A stretch of 64,000 nt of DNA. It comes from Dysosmobacter sp. Marseille-Q4140 (GTDB lineage Bacteria; Bacillota; Clostridia; Oscillospirales; Oscillospiraceae). The position numbers and the translations under genes were made by a program. The notes beneath the pieces are model-generated. The model made no database searches and had not been told where the DNA came from. It saw only the letters and a program-made list of their open reading frames with translations. Positions 7,999 through 15,604 of this stretch are shown piece by piece (position 1 is the first letter of the stretch; the number at the start of each line of letters is the position of its first letter). The stretch spans positions 744,001 to 808,000 of the forward strand of contig CP073694.1 in NCBI GenBank assembly GCA_018228705.1. Direction: 5' to 3'.

Positions 7999-8778
7999 TT
8001 AGTAATCAAGCAAGATGGGCACCTGCTGTTCCTCGGCAAACCGCATGGCCCGCCAGAACATGGAGAAGGCGAACTTGGCCAGGGATTGGGTCTCATACTG
8101 GGTGTGTTCCGGGATGTCCGCCTTGCTGTACTGTCCGTCCGGGCCTACGGTCCCGTCTACCGGGTACCCTTCCGTATCCGCCCAACCAAGGATGGTATCC
8201 TCAGCGGCCTGCCATGCCAGCTGGTTCAGCTTCTCCAGTTCCTTCCGCAGTCCGCCCAGTGTGGCGATCATCGCCCGATCATCAGTGGGAAGAGGCGCTT
8301 GAAAGAAGAAGGCATCAGCCAGAGGCAGCCACCAGGTAGCCCCACGGAACAGGGACCACACCCGCTCCTCGTCCGATGCAAGACGGGCGACCAGGGGATG
8401 CTCCCCGAAGTTCCAGTCCTTCTCCACAGTGGAAGGCACCGGCTCATTGTATGTATGGCAGGCAGCCACCAGCAGCATAGCGCCGAAGGCATCCCAATCC
8501 GGCTTGTCGGTGTAATAGGGCTTCTCATTATCTTCCGGCCAGGGGGTGTAGGGGGGCTGGCCCGGTTGAGAAATGGCGCTCAAGATCTGATCCCGCCAGT
8601 TCTCCACTGCAGCCTGGACCTCAGCTGGGGACATTTCTTCCTCGTTATCAGCAGCTTCTCCATCCGGCGTGATTTTTTGAAAGCCCCATCCATTTTCCTC
8701 TGCCCACTGCTGAACAACAGTTTTCCAGTTGTGAGAATAGTACCGGGTCAATGTTCCGGCGTAGATGTCAAGTCCCAT
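7999..8778 (-). CDS. Unrecognised array protein (MGLDIYAG family)
   Basis: A 259-residue acidic, tryptophan-rich soluble protein starting MGLDIYAGTLTRYYSHNWKT. No known domain was recognised. Residues 145-215 form two long predicted helices (LPTDDRAMIATLGGLRKELE; YETQSLAKFAFSMFWRAMRF). Lies 11 bp upstream of the MGYD gene with ribosome site AAGGAGGCATCACG, so the pair are probably co-translated. By context another immunity protein. Confidence 0.45.
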   Translation of the reverse strand: MGLDIYAGTLTRYYSHNWKTVVQQWAEENGWGFQKITPDGEAADNEEEMSPAEVQAAVENWRDQILSAISQPGQPPYTPWPEDNEKPYYTDKPDWDAFGAMLLVAACHTYNEPVPSTVEKDWNFGEHPLVARLASDEERVWSLFRGATWWLPLADAFFFQAPLPTDDRAMIATLGGLRKELEKLNQLAWQAAEDTILGWADTEGYPVDGTVGPDGQYSKADIPEHTQYETQSLAKFAFSMFWRAMRFAEEQQVPILLDY

Positions 8779-8802
8779 CGTGATGCCTCCTTTTCTGCTT
8801 GA

Positions 8803-9108
8803 TCAAAGCCGTTCCAGGGTACAGTCGTGCCCGGAATGGTCTGTATCCAAAATGATTTCCACAATGGTGTCCATATTCTCTTTTCCGAGATTACGGACGC
8901 TTTTTTCATAGGCCAGCCACTGGATGTGGATGGGTTGTCCATACTCATGCCGCCCAAAACCGCCCCGGAGAATATCGTTGAAAGCGTTCAGGTTCCGACC
9001 GATCTTCCGGTCCAAACCAAAGGTAAATACCCGCTCCACTTCGTCATAAAACCCGGCCATGTTAGAAAAACGGCGGCCGTCGATGGTGAACATCTCTCTC
9101 ATGTCCAT
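8803..9108 (-). CDS. Barstar-family ribonuclease inhibitor
   Basis: A 101-residue protein of the barstar fold: MFTIDGRRFSNMAGFYDEVERVF then the signature IGRNLNAFNDILRGGFG, followed by a helix and the terminal strand (IHIQWLAYEKS ... MDTIVEIILD). Barstar blocks the active site of barnase-like RNases with its second helix. Compared with the barstar NLDALWD motif the first Asp and the Trp are replaced (NLNAFND) while the second Asp is kept, so its target RNase may differ from barnase. It overlaps the upstream gene by 10 bp. Protects against an incoming or resident RNase toxin; no partner toxin is nearby. Confidence 0.82.
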   Translation of the reverse strand: MDMREMFTIDGRRFSNMAGFYDEVERVFTFGLDRKIGRNLNAFNDILRGGFGRHEYGQPIHIQWLAYEKSVRNLGKENMDTIVEIILDTDHSGHDCTLERL

Positions 9109-9452
9109 ATAAACGGCTCCTTTAAGTGGTATTTCTCCATAATTTTCTTTTCCAAAGATTCATAGGCATCCATATCCTCTGGCTGCGCTGGAATACCCTT
9201 TTCCCACCAGTAACCGTTCCCATAGTAGAAACACATAGCCCAGTAATAAGGCAAGTCATGGCTGAATATCGCCACTCCCAAGGCATCGGTCACTGGCTCT
9301 GCCAGCGGTGAGCGTTCCACTGTCTGGGAGGCTTCCTCATAGGAGATCCCTACCAGCTCCACCAGCAGGTGCTTCACCAATTCACAGAAGCTGTACTGGT
9401 TGAATATGACCTGACCATCCTCATCTTTGAACACAATCCCATCTCTCACCAT
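9099..9452 (-). CDS. Unrecognised small array protein
   Basis: A 117-residue soluble protein. An N-terminal beta pair (IVFKDEDGQVIFNQYSFCEL) is followed by a helix with EEASQTVERSPLAEPVTD, then LPYYWAMCFYYGNGYWWEKG, a Tyr/Trp-rich stretch that could form a binding face. No family recognised. It overlaps the barstar gene by 10 bp and may be translationally coupled to it. Ribosome site ACGGAGAG. Confidence 0.45.
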   Translation of the reverse strand: MVRDGIVFKDEDGQVIFNQYSFCELVKHLLVELVGISYEEASQTVERSPLAEPVTDALGVAIFSHDLPYYWAMCFYYGNGYWWEKGIPAQPEDMDAYESLEKKIMEKYHLKEPFIWT

Positions 9453-9470
9453 GGTATTTCTCTCCGTTTT

Positions 9471-10679
9471 TTAATCCTCATCCCCGGCCTTAAAGTTGTA
9501 GATGGGGCGGATGATCCTCCTCACCTCCGCCGTGGGGCCGATGTTGTCCAGAATATCCTGCATCCCCTTATAGGCCATAGGGCACTCATCCAAGGTGGCC
9601 TTGCTCACCGAGGTGGTGTAGACCTCTGACATCTGCTTTTTGAATTCAGATACCGTGAAGGACTGTTTGGCGTCCGCCCGGCTCATCAGGCGGCCGGCGC
9701 CGTGGGGAGCGGAGCAGTTCCAGTCCTCGTTACCCTTGCCCACACAGAGCAGGCTCCCGTCCCGCATATTGATGGGGATGAGCAGCTGCTCGCCCTCTTT
9801 GGCGGACACAGCCCCTTTCCGCAGGATCATGGCATCGGTGTCGATGTAGTTATGGATAGTGGTAAACTGTTCCTCCACATGGAGCTTCATGCCTTTGATG
9901 ATCTCATCCATCATGGCCTGCCGGTTAAGCATGGCGAAGTGCTGGACGATCTTCATGTCGTGGATATACTGCTCAAACAATTCTCCGGACACATAAGCGA
10001 GAGCTTTGGGGATGTTAGTTTGCTTGATGTTTTTCAGTTTCTTCAGTTCTTTCTGGATTTCATTCTCCCGGCCCTCTGCCTTCATCTGAGCCACCAGCGC
10101 CTGCAGGGAGGCATCGTCGGTACGGTTGAGCACCTTGTAGCCCGCCTCCTGATAGTAGCCGGCCACCTCCACGCCCAGATGACGGCTGCCAGAGTGGACC
10201 ACAATATAGAGATTCCCTTCGTCGTCCTTGTCTACCTCAATGAAGTGGTTCCCGCCACCCAGAGTGCCGATGCTTTTTTCTGCCCGGAGGAGATCCACAT
10301 GGCGGGCGCAGCACAGTTCGCTCAGGTCGATCTCATCGAGATAGCGGTGGGCCTTATCCCGTATGGAGAAGCCGGAGGGGATCTTCTCATAGATCAGCTT
10401 GTCCAGCTTCTGAAGTTCCAGCCGGCCCTCCCGGATGCGGGTGGTTTCCATACCGCACCCAATGTCCACACCCACCAGATTGGGCACCACCTTGTCGGTG
10501 ATGGTCATGGTGGTGCCGATGGTGCAGCCTGCCCCGGCGTGGATGTCGGGCATGAGCCGGATACGGCTGCCCGCCGTAAATTCTTGGTTGCACAGTTCCT
10601 GAACCTGTGCGATGGAGGCGCTGTCCACCACATCGGTGAAAATCTTGGCCTCGTTGTATTTTCCTTTGATTTCGATCAT
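9471..10679 (-). CDS. rtcB: RtcB-family RNA ligase
   Basis: GTP- and Mn2+-dependent RNA ligase that joins 2',3'-cyclic-phosphate or 3'-phosphate ends to 5'-OH ends. All family landmarks are present: VGVDIGCGME (metal-binding Asp and Cys), GGGNHFIEVDKDDEG and VVHSGSRHLG (metal-binding His), and NCSAPHGAGRLMSR with the histidine that becomes guanylylated. At 402 residues it matches the shorter bacterial type rather than the 480-residue archaeal one. Start 10679 (MIEIKGKY) is chosen because GCGAGGAAACC precedes it. Bacterial RtcB heals rRNA or tRNA cut by ribotoxins. Here it sits inside an immunity array beside a barstar gene, with an RNA 2'-phosphotransferase gene 12 kb upstream, so a role in repairing toxin-cut RNA is plausible. 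Confidence 0.95.
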   Translation of the reverse strand: MIEIKGKYNEAKIFTDVVDSASIAQVQELCNQEFTAGSRIRLMPDIHAGAGCTIGTTMTITDKVVPNLVGVDIGCGMETTRIREGRLELQKLDKLIYEKIPSGFSIRDKAHRYLDEIDLSELCCARHVDLLRAEKSIGTLGGGNHFIEVDKDDEGNLYIVVHSGSRHLGVEVAGYYQEAGYKVLNRTDDASLQALVAQMKAEGRENEIQKELKKLKNIKQTNIPKALAYVSGELFEQYIHDMKIVQHFAMLNRQAMMDEIIKGMKLHVEEQFTTIHNYIDTDAMILRKGAVSAKEGEQLLIPINMRDGSLLCVGKGNEDWNCSAPHGAGRLMSRADAKQSFTVSEFKKQMSEVYTTSVSKATLDECPMAYKGMQDILDNIGPTAEVRRIIRPIYNFKAGDED

Positions 10680-10714
10680 GGTTTCCTCGCAATATTCTAT
10701 GGGGCATGGCCCCG

Positions 10715-11074
10715 TCAAGTCATTTCATACAGCAGGCCAGCGTTGTCCTGCACCAGTTCCAGATGGGAGCGCAGCGTTTCAAGTCCGCTTTGTACCGCCT
10801 GGGTGGTCAGATCCCAGTCTGGGGCAATTTCAGCGGCCAGCTCCGGGAGGTCCTGCTCCCGCAGAACTGCCAGCAGTTTAGACGCTAACTCTCCCTCCAG
10901 CAGAGCACAGTCCAGGGTGTCCTCCGTCTGGGGAGCAGGAAAACGGACATCCAGATCCAGTTCGCTCTCACACCAGTCCCAGATGGCCATATAGACCGCG
11001 CCGGAGCAGTCGCCGTTGGACAGTTCCTGCCGCCGGCCGTCTTTGAGAAGAAAAAAGGATGCGATCTGTGACAT
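10715..11074 (-). CDS. Unrecognised array protein upstream of rtcB
   Basis: A 119-residue acidic protein (MSQIASFFLLKDGRRQELSN...) with one predicted beta start and several helices; no motif recognised. It ends 35 bp before the rtcB start on the same strand, and AGGAGGAACCACT precedes its ATG. It could be an RtcB partner or, more simply, another antidote of the array; the sequence does not decide. Confidence 0.45.
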   Translation of the reverse strand: MSQIASFFLLKDGRRQELSNGDCSGAVYMAIWDWCESELDLDVRFPAPQTEDTLDCALLEGELASKLLAVLREQDLPELAAEIAPDWDLTTQAVQSGLETLRSHLELVQDNAGLLYEMT

Positions 11075-11092
11075 AGTGGTTCCTCCTGTATG

Positions 11093-11608
11093 TTATTCTT
11101 TTTCCATCAGCCCTTCTGCCTGCATCCGGATCACATAGAAAGCCCGCACCCAGTCCAGCTCCTGCTCCATGGATTCCTCCAAAGCCAGCAGGCGGCGCTT
11201 TCCCAGCCTGCGGTCCAGGAGGGCAAAGATGCGGACAAGAGGATTCTCGCTGACAAGGCTTTTCTCAATGCTCTGGTTGTCAAAGATACCAAACGCCTCA
11301 TAGAACACCTTTTGGTCAAAGGTGCCCTGCTCCAGCGCAAAGGCATGAGCCTGGTTGATGGCCTCTTTTGCGGAGTCGCAATCTTTCAGCGTTGTGGACC
11401 GCAGGTGATGAAATTTTGTCCACACATTCTCAAAATAGGTGTAGTAGTTGCTCCGCAGCACTTCCACACCGTCCATGCGAATGGCTGCCCGGCCCTCATG
11501 GTCAGCGCTTTTGCTGTAACTGGTGGCAAAATACTGGATGTGGCCCCGGAGCGCCGGGCACAGGTAATCATTTTCCAGCTTGTTCCGGATTCCGCTCCAA
11601 GTTGGCAT
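11093..11608 (-). CDS. SF0329-family protein
   Basis: A 171-residue protein with the characteristic N-terminus MPTWSGIRNKLENDYLCPAL followed by RGHIQYFATSYSKS and GRAAIRMDGVEVL, which I recognise as the SF0329 family. This is a small bacterial family of unknown function common in Firmicutes accessory regions. The C-terminal helical part carries RIFALLDRRLGKRRLLAL, also typical. No membrane segment. AAAGGAGGCGGTCGC precedes ATG 11608. Presence in an immunity array supports an antidote role, but none has been shown to my knowledge. Confidence 0.7.
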   Translation of the reverse strand: MPTWSGIRNKLENDYLCPALRGHIQYFATSYSKSADHEGRAAIRMDGVEVLRSNYYTYFENVWTKFHHLRSTTLKDCDSAKEAINQAHAFALEQGTFDQKVFYEAFGIFDNQSIEKSLVSENPLVRIFALLDRRLGKRRLLALEESMEQELDWVRAFYVIRMQAEGLMEKE

Positions 11609-11675
11609 AGCGACCGCCTCCTTTCGGCTGTGGCTGCGGGTAAGGTAAACTTCCCAATTGATTAAAATTTAAAGA

Positions 11676-12026
11676 TTACATACAATCCTCGATATATGAT
11701 CGTTCTATAAATTCTTTTACTGCAAATAGATCTGTAAACTCCACATACCGGGGAAATCCGTCCGCATTATGTGCTGAGTAAGTCAAATGGAACATATAGT
11801 AGATGTCCCTTCCTATTCCGCTTCTGACAACATATAGCACATCATCATTGGAATCACACTTCGCAACCGCCCGGATTTTTTTGCCGGATAAGAAGTGGCC
11901 TTGTCCTATTTCTTTGTTTAGTTCAACGACAAATGCTCCGTCCGCCTGTGTGAGGGGAAGCAGATACCAGTTAAAATCCTTACCATATTTATCGTACAGA
12001 TCACAGAACATTTCTTCTAATGTCAT
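11676..12026 (-). CDS. Unrecognised small array protein, A+T-rich gene
   Basis: A 116-residue protein (MTLEEMFCDLYDKYGKDFNW...). Alternating strands (WYLLPLTQADGAFVVELNKE, KIRAVAKCDSNDDVLYVV) suggest a small alpha/beta domain. No family recognised. The gene and its flanks are visibly richer in A+T than its neighbours, suggesting separate acquisition. It is preceded by a weak ribosome site GAAGGAAAAATGAACA. Confidence 0.45.
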   Translation of the reverse strand: MTLEEMFCDLYDKYGKDFNWYLLPLTQADGAFVVELNKEIGQGHFLSGKKIRAVAKCDSNDDVLYVVRSGIGRDIYYMFHLTYSAHNADGFPRYVEFTDLFAVKEFIERSYIEDCM

Positions 12027-12080
12027 TGTTCATTTTTCCTTCATCCATTTACAGTTCAGCTCTCAACCGCCGCGCTGTTT

Positions 12081-12830
12081 TTATTGCTCATTGAGATACC
12101 TCGCCAGTTTCTTCTCCAGCAGTTCTGTCATATCATTGCAGAGGCGCTTTACCTTGTCCTGCTCATGGGCGTAGTACCAGATGGTTTCCTCTCCGGGGCG
12201 GAGCAGGAGCTGGTCGCCGTCCGCTTCTTTCCAGAACTCGCCCAGCACACAATACCTCTCTCCATGGATGGTCAGATCAAACATCCCGGAAAGGGAAAGG
12301 ATCACGCCTGTGGATGCCTGGATGCCTGCGGTCAGCAGGAAAAACTCCCTCACCTGGGACGGGAGCGTGAAGTCCAGCACGCTTTCTTGATTCCCAATCT
12401 GCTCCTCCGTGGCGGCAGGCTTGATCTCATCAGAGGTGTCCAGCACCTTTGCCAGCGCCTTGGAGAACTTGGGGTATCGGCCAAACAGCTCCGGGTGGCT
12501 GGCCTTGAATTCCTTTTGCTTTTCCCGCTGCACTCGCTCCTGCTCCTTGCAGAAAGCGTCCAGTTCGGCCAGATACCGCTCCTGGTAGAGATTGCTGGCT
12601 TCAAATGCTAAGCCGCTCTTTTCCAGAATGGCGATGGCTCCCTTTTGGCTGCCAAACACCGGGACCCACTGAAAACCGTGTCGGCAGGGCTTCAGTTTCA
12701 GAAATTCACCCCGACTCAGCAGGGCTTCCAACTCCGTCTCATGTTCGTCCCACCAGTTCTGCCAGGTTTCAGGTGTTTCCCGTCCCTCAGCCAAGTCCAG
12801 GAGTTTTTCTGTCAATGATTCTTTGTTCAT
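12081..12830 (-). CDS. SMI1/KNR4 (SUKH) family immunity protein
   Basis: A 249-residue protein. Residues about 135-245 match SUKH-1: TEEQIGNQESVLDFTLPSQV followed by REFFLLTAGIQ (in the family, the helix meeting a core strand), then the final strand region with FDLTIHGERYCVLGEFW and LLRPGEETIWYY. The N-terminal 130 residues are helical and charged, with HETELEALLSRGEFLKLKP, an unclassified extension. SUKH proteins are a major immunity superfamily against nuclease and other toxins. Cytosolic, no signal. Start ATG 12830 has only a weak ribosome site. Confidence 0.7.
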   Translation of the reverse strand: MNKESLTEKLLDLAEGRETPETWQNWWDEHETELEALLSRGEFLKLKPCRHGFQWVPVFGSQKGAIAILEKSGLAFEASNLYQERYLAELDAFCKEQERVQREKQKEFKASHPELFGRYPKFSKALAKVLDTSDEIKPAATEEQIGNQESVLDFTLPSQVREFFLLTAGIQASTGVILSLSGMFDLTIHGERYCVLGEFWKEADGDQLLLRPGEETIWYYAHEQDKVKRLCNDMTELLEKKLARYLNEQ

Positions 12831-12866
12831 GGGTGTCCACGCTCTTTCTCCGCCATCACTTCCACA

Positions 12867-13256
12867 TTACTCGGTAGCACAAAGCTCATTCATTTTTGGA
12901 ATCAGTATTTTATCCATCCATTGACAAACAACCTCAAAGGCATTGTAAATCTTTTCTTCATTTCCTATATCAAGATATATTTCATTGTCTCTTAAACTGT
13001 AAAACAGCGGTTGTGTGTTGATGTCTGGTTTGGCATAACCATAAGGGTCGTATGGACGGGTGTTGATTATATAGCAAACCTCTATGCTTATGCTATCCTT
13101 TGTGTTCCCGCCGAATGAGGAAAACGCAATCATATAGGTGTAATTTTTACTGTGCCTCGTAAGTGTTTTGTCGGATTTTTTATACTTGAATCCTAAATGC
13201 CCGTACTTTCCTTGCAACTTGGTTCCAAGCATTTGCATTGCTTCGCTAAAGTTCAT
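12867..13256 (-). CDS. Unrecognised small array protein, strongly A+T-rich gene
   Basis: A 129-residue basic N-terminus protein (LGTKLQGKYGHLGFKYKKSD, TLTRHSKNYTYMIAFSSFGG) whose GFKYKKS strand recalls DUF4304-like nuclease-inhibitor folds; the similarity is weak. Base composition is clearly A+T-richer than flanking genes and codon use is different, a sign of independent transfer. GAAGGGGGCACA precedes the ATG. Probably an antidote acquired late. Confidence 0.45.
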   Translation of the reverse strand: MNFSEAMQMLGTKLQGKYGHLGFKYKKSDKTLTRHSKNYTYMIAFSSFGGNTKDSISIEVCYIINTRPYDPYGYAKPDINTQPLFYSLRDNEIYLDIGNEEKIYNAFEVVCQWMDKILIPKMNELCATE

Positions 13257-13309
13257 TGTGCCCCCTTCATTTTCTCATCGTAAAAATAAATATAGTTCAT
13301 TTCTCCGTT

Positions 13310-14422
13310 TCAGAGGGCGCAGGAATAGATGCTCATGGCCCCGTAATCGGTGTGCAGGACAAGTCCGCTCTTGGTAAAGGCAAAATTCACCTGCCGCACC
13401 ACAAAGGGGTCGTCAATGGTGGCCAGCAGCTGGCCGCTTCCGGTATCCCACAGCTCTATGGGGGAGCTGCCACGATCCTGCTGAACGGCCATCAGGCTGC
13501 CCCTTGTCCTCACTGTACAGGTATCCGAAAAACTCAGCCCCTGCCGGACAGAAAATGGGAAAGGATTGTCCATCTCCTCTCCGGTCTGGGTCAGATAGAA
13601 CCTGCCGCCCACTGAGAAGCACTGGTCATCCGGAGAGAAGAAGGGATGCCAGCCCTCATTGGGAATCACCACTTTTTGGGCGGACTTCAGATCGACCAGC
13701 ACATACTCACCCTCGGTGACGCGGTAGGCCGCTTTGCTCTGCCGGGGAGAGAGCATCCCGAAGCAGTAATAGGCAAAATTCGGGTCTTTTGACTTCTTGC
13801 ATTTTACCGTTTCCCGCCACACCTCTGTGTTGCTGCCAAAGTCAAAGACAACAATCTCCTCGCCCGTGTACCACAGGGCCAGGTCGCCGCTGACATCCAG
13901 CATGGTCTTCATGCTGTTTTTCTTGTTGGCAAAGGGTGTGATTTCATGGGTGCGGAGTGAGAACTGCTGGAGAAGATAGCTGTTATTCAGAAGAAGGGTG
14001 TCATTGGGGCAGAGAACCTGCTCATAGGTCATTCTCTTTGCACCCAGGGGAACTGTTTCGAAGATCTCCCCGCTGCCATCGAAGTGATAGAGGGTTTCGT
14101 CCTCAAAATCTCCGACCACCCTCGTCAGGAAGAAGTCGTCCCGTGTGAGGGCGGCAGCCAAGGGCATAAAGCCGTTGCTGTCCTTGCCGACAAACCGATG
14201 GCACCGCGCCTGCCCAACAGCGGCATCCGGATTCTGATAGACAAATCCTTTCCGCATTTGGCTCATCATGGCGCTGGCAGTCTTGCTCTTGACCTGGAAG
14301 ACGGAGTCGCACAGGATCTCCTTGACCTTCCCGCCATTCAAGCAGGTTCGGATGGTATGTCCGTCAATTTCAATCCGCCACTGCTTATTTGTGGCGGGGT
14401 TGAGGAAGGTTTTTTCAATCAT
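13310..14422 (-). CDS. WGR-like plus beta-propeller-like protein
   Basis: A 370-residue protein. Residues 1-70 (TFLNPATNKQWRIEIDGHTI, then KTASAMMSQMRKGFVYQNPD) resemble a WGR-type small beta domain, although the W-G-R triad itself is not exact. Residues 90-370 contain repeated four-strand units with Ser/Asp-rich turns and FDFGSNTEVW, YVLVDLKSAQKVVIP, IELWDTGSGQLLATI, typical of a WD40/YVTN-like propeller. Probably a protein-binding platform. It overlaps the next gene by 4 bp (ATGA). Confidence 0.5.
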   Translation of the reverse strand: MIEKTFLNPATNKQWRIEIDGHTIRTCLNGGKVKEILCDSVFQVKSKTASAMMSQMRKGFVYQNPDAAVGQARCHRFVGKDSNGFMPLAAALTRDDFFLTRVVGDFEDETLYHFDGSGEIFETVPLGAKRMTYEQVLCPNDTLLLNNSYLLQQFSLRTHEITPFANKKNSMKTMLDVSGDLALWYTGEEIVVFDFGSNTEVWRETVKCKKSKDPNFAYYCFGMLSPRQSKAAYRVTEGEYVLVDLKSAQKVVIPNEGWHPFFSPDDQCFSVGGRFYLTQTGEEMDNPFPFSVRQGLSFSDTCTVRTRGSLMAVQQDRGSSPIELWDTGSGQLLATIDDPFVVRQVNFAFTKSGLVLHTDYGAMSIYSCAL

Positions 14423-14697
14423 GGTTTTGGCCGTTCCTCCTTTCGGATCAGGATGCTTTTTCCCTCGGAGTTGATGCTATAGAGGTCATCCAAATGGATA
14501 TGGAATCCATCCTCACGAACGGTTTCTGCCATTCCCAAAGCGGCTTTCGCCAACAGGAGCAGCCCCGCCCGGTTTCCCGTTAGCTCCAATTCATTTCCAT
14601 CGGCATGAGTGGTAAAGGAGAGGTGGGCTTCCGGCTCTACCGGAAGGATGGGCAGTTGTTCATCATTCAGTTGAATGGTCAGTGTTTTGGGTTTCAT
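14419..14697 (-). CDS. Imm32-like small immunity protein
   Basis: A 92-residue protein whose core ELTGNRAGLLLLAKAALGMA, then DGFHIHLDDLYSINSEGKS, matches the Imm32 pattern (G-N-x-x-G-L-x-x-L-A helix followed by an H-x-H-L strand). The start at 14697 (MKPKTLTI) is supported by AAGGTGGGA; a longer frame upstream would overlap the CbrC-like gene and lacks a ribosome site. Cytosolic. Predicted antidote of a polymorphic toxin; cognate toxin unknown. Confidence 0.55.
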   Translation of the reverse strand: MKPKTLTIQLNDEQLPILPVEPEAHLSFTTHADGNELELTGNRAGLLLLAKAALGMAETVREDGFHIHLDDLYSINSEGKSILIRKEERPKP

Positions 14698-14725
14698 CGC
14701 TTGTATCCCACCTTTTGAAAACTCC

Positions 14726-15589
14726 TCAATCAAAATCCATCCAAACCAGGTGCTTCCCGCAGTGGAGGCACTGGAACAGATAGCATTGCAGATGCCCGCC
14801 ATTGACGGATTTCTGAATCATTTCCTTATGTTCGTCATCCCACATTGGATCGTCCAGCACATCCTCCAGCACACCCAGCGCCCGCAGTTCTCTGGCACCC
14901 ACATGGCCCAGATAGGCGCAGTAGTCGCCGCAGTGGGCGCGCCAGTATTCCTGCTGCCAGCCACAGTAGCCAGGCGTGCGGTGGATCAGCTCGTCCAGTC
15001 GGGCCGGGTCCTCCACGCCATCGTCCACGGAGCAATCGTCCTGGAAGCTGCCGTCATATTTCCGGGCCGCCTCGCCGCTGGAGATACACTCCGGGCACAG
15101 ACACTCAATATCCTCCACAGCGTAAAAGGGGCCTGTATAGAAAATATGGGTCGTCTTGCCGCAGCAGTCGCAGGCAACGCCATCCGCGGACTCCTCAAAA
15201 GCGCCGGTTTCCAGCGGATTGGGGTGATACCGGAAGGTGGGCAGGCCCAGCCGAGCCTGCCGCTCCTTCTCTTTCTGCTTTTCCTCCAGCGTTTTGGGCT
15301 TGGGGAGAGCATAATGATTGCCCCAGTTTTCCGCATATTCCTTCAGCGTGCCCAGCCGCTTGAGTGTTTTTTTATCGGAACGATTTCCGATTTGGCAGAG
15401 CAGTTCGTAGGCATCCTTCTTGAAGTCCAGCAGATCATACACATCCACCAGCACCTCCTTGGCCTGTTTGTCTTCCGATAGCTCCAGTTTCTCCTTGAAG
15501 GTATAGAGCGCGCGGACACTGTCTGGATTTCCTTTTGTCTCTCGAAACTGTTTTTGGAGTTCAATGTATTCCTTCAGATATTCGTTCAT
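14726..15589 (-). CDS. CbrC-family protein (UPF0167) with N-terminal helical extension
   Basis: A 287-residue protein. Residues about 120-285 match CbrC: LPTFRYHPNPLETGAFE, CDCCGK, FYTGPFYAVEDIECLCPECI, and a C-terminal FQCLHCGKHLVWMDFD, with three Cys pairs suggesting metal binding. E. coli CbrC confers tolerance to colicin E2, a DNase, which fits this immunity array well. The N-terminal 115 residues are a charged helical extension of unknown role. ATG 15589 follows GGGAGATTGTGACC. Confidence 0.85.
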   Translation of the reverse strand: MNEYLKEYIELQKQFRETKGNPDSVRALYTFKEKLELSEDKQAKEVLVDVYDLLDFKKDAYELLCQIGNRSDKKTLKRLGTLKEYAENWGNHYALPKPKTLEEKQKEKERQARLGLPTFRYHPNPLETGAFEESADGVACDCCGKTTHIFYTGPFYAVEDIECLCPECISSGEAARKYDGSFQDDCSVDDGVEDPARLDELIHRTPGYCGWQQEYWRAHCGDYCAYLGHVGARELRALGVLEDVLDDPMWDDEHKEMIQKSVNGGHLQCYLFQCLHCGKHLVWMDFD

Positions 15590-15604
15590 GGTCACAATCT
15601 CCCA

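Noticed and set aside
9702..10994. 430-codon plus-strand open frame
   Set aside because: Antisense to rtcB, which has all catalytic motifs; a shadow of high-G+C third positions.
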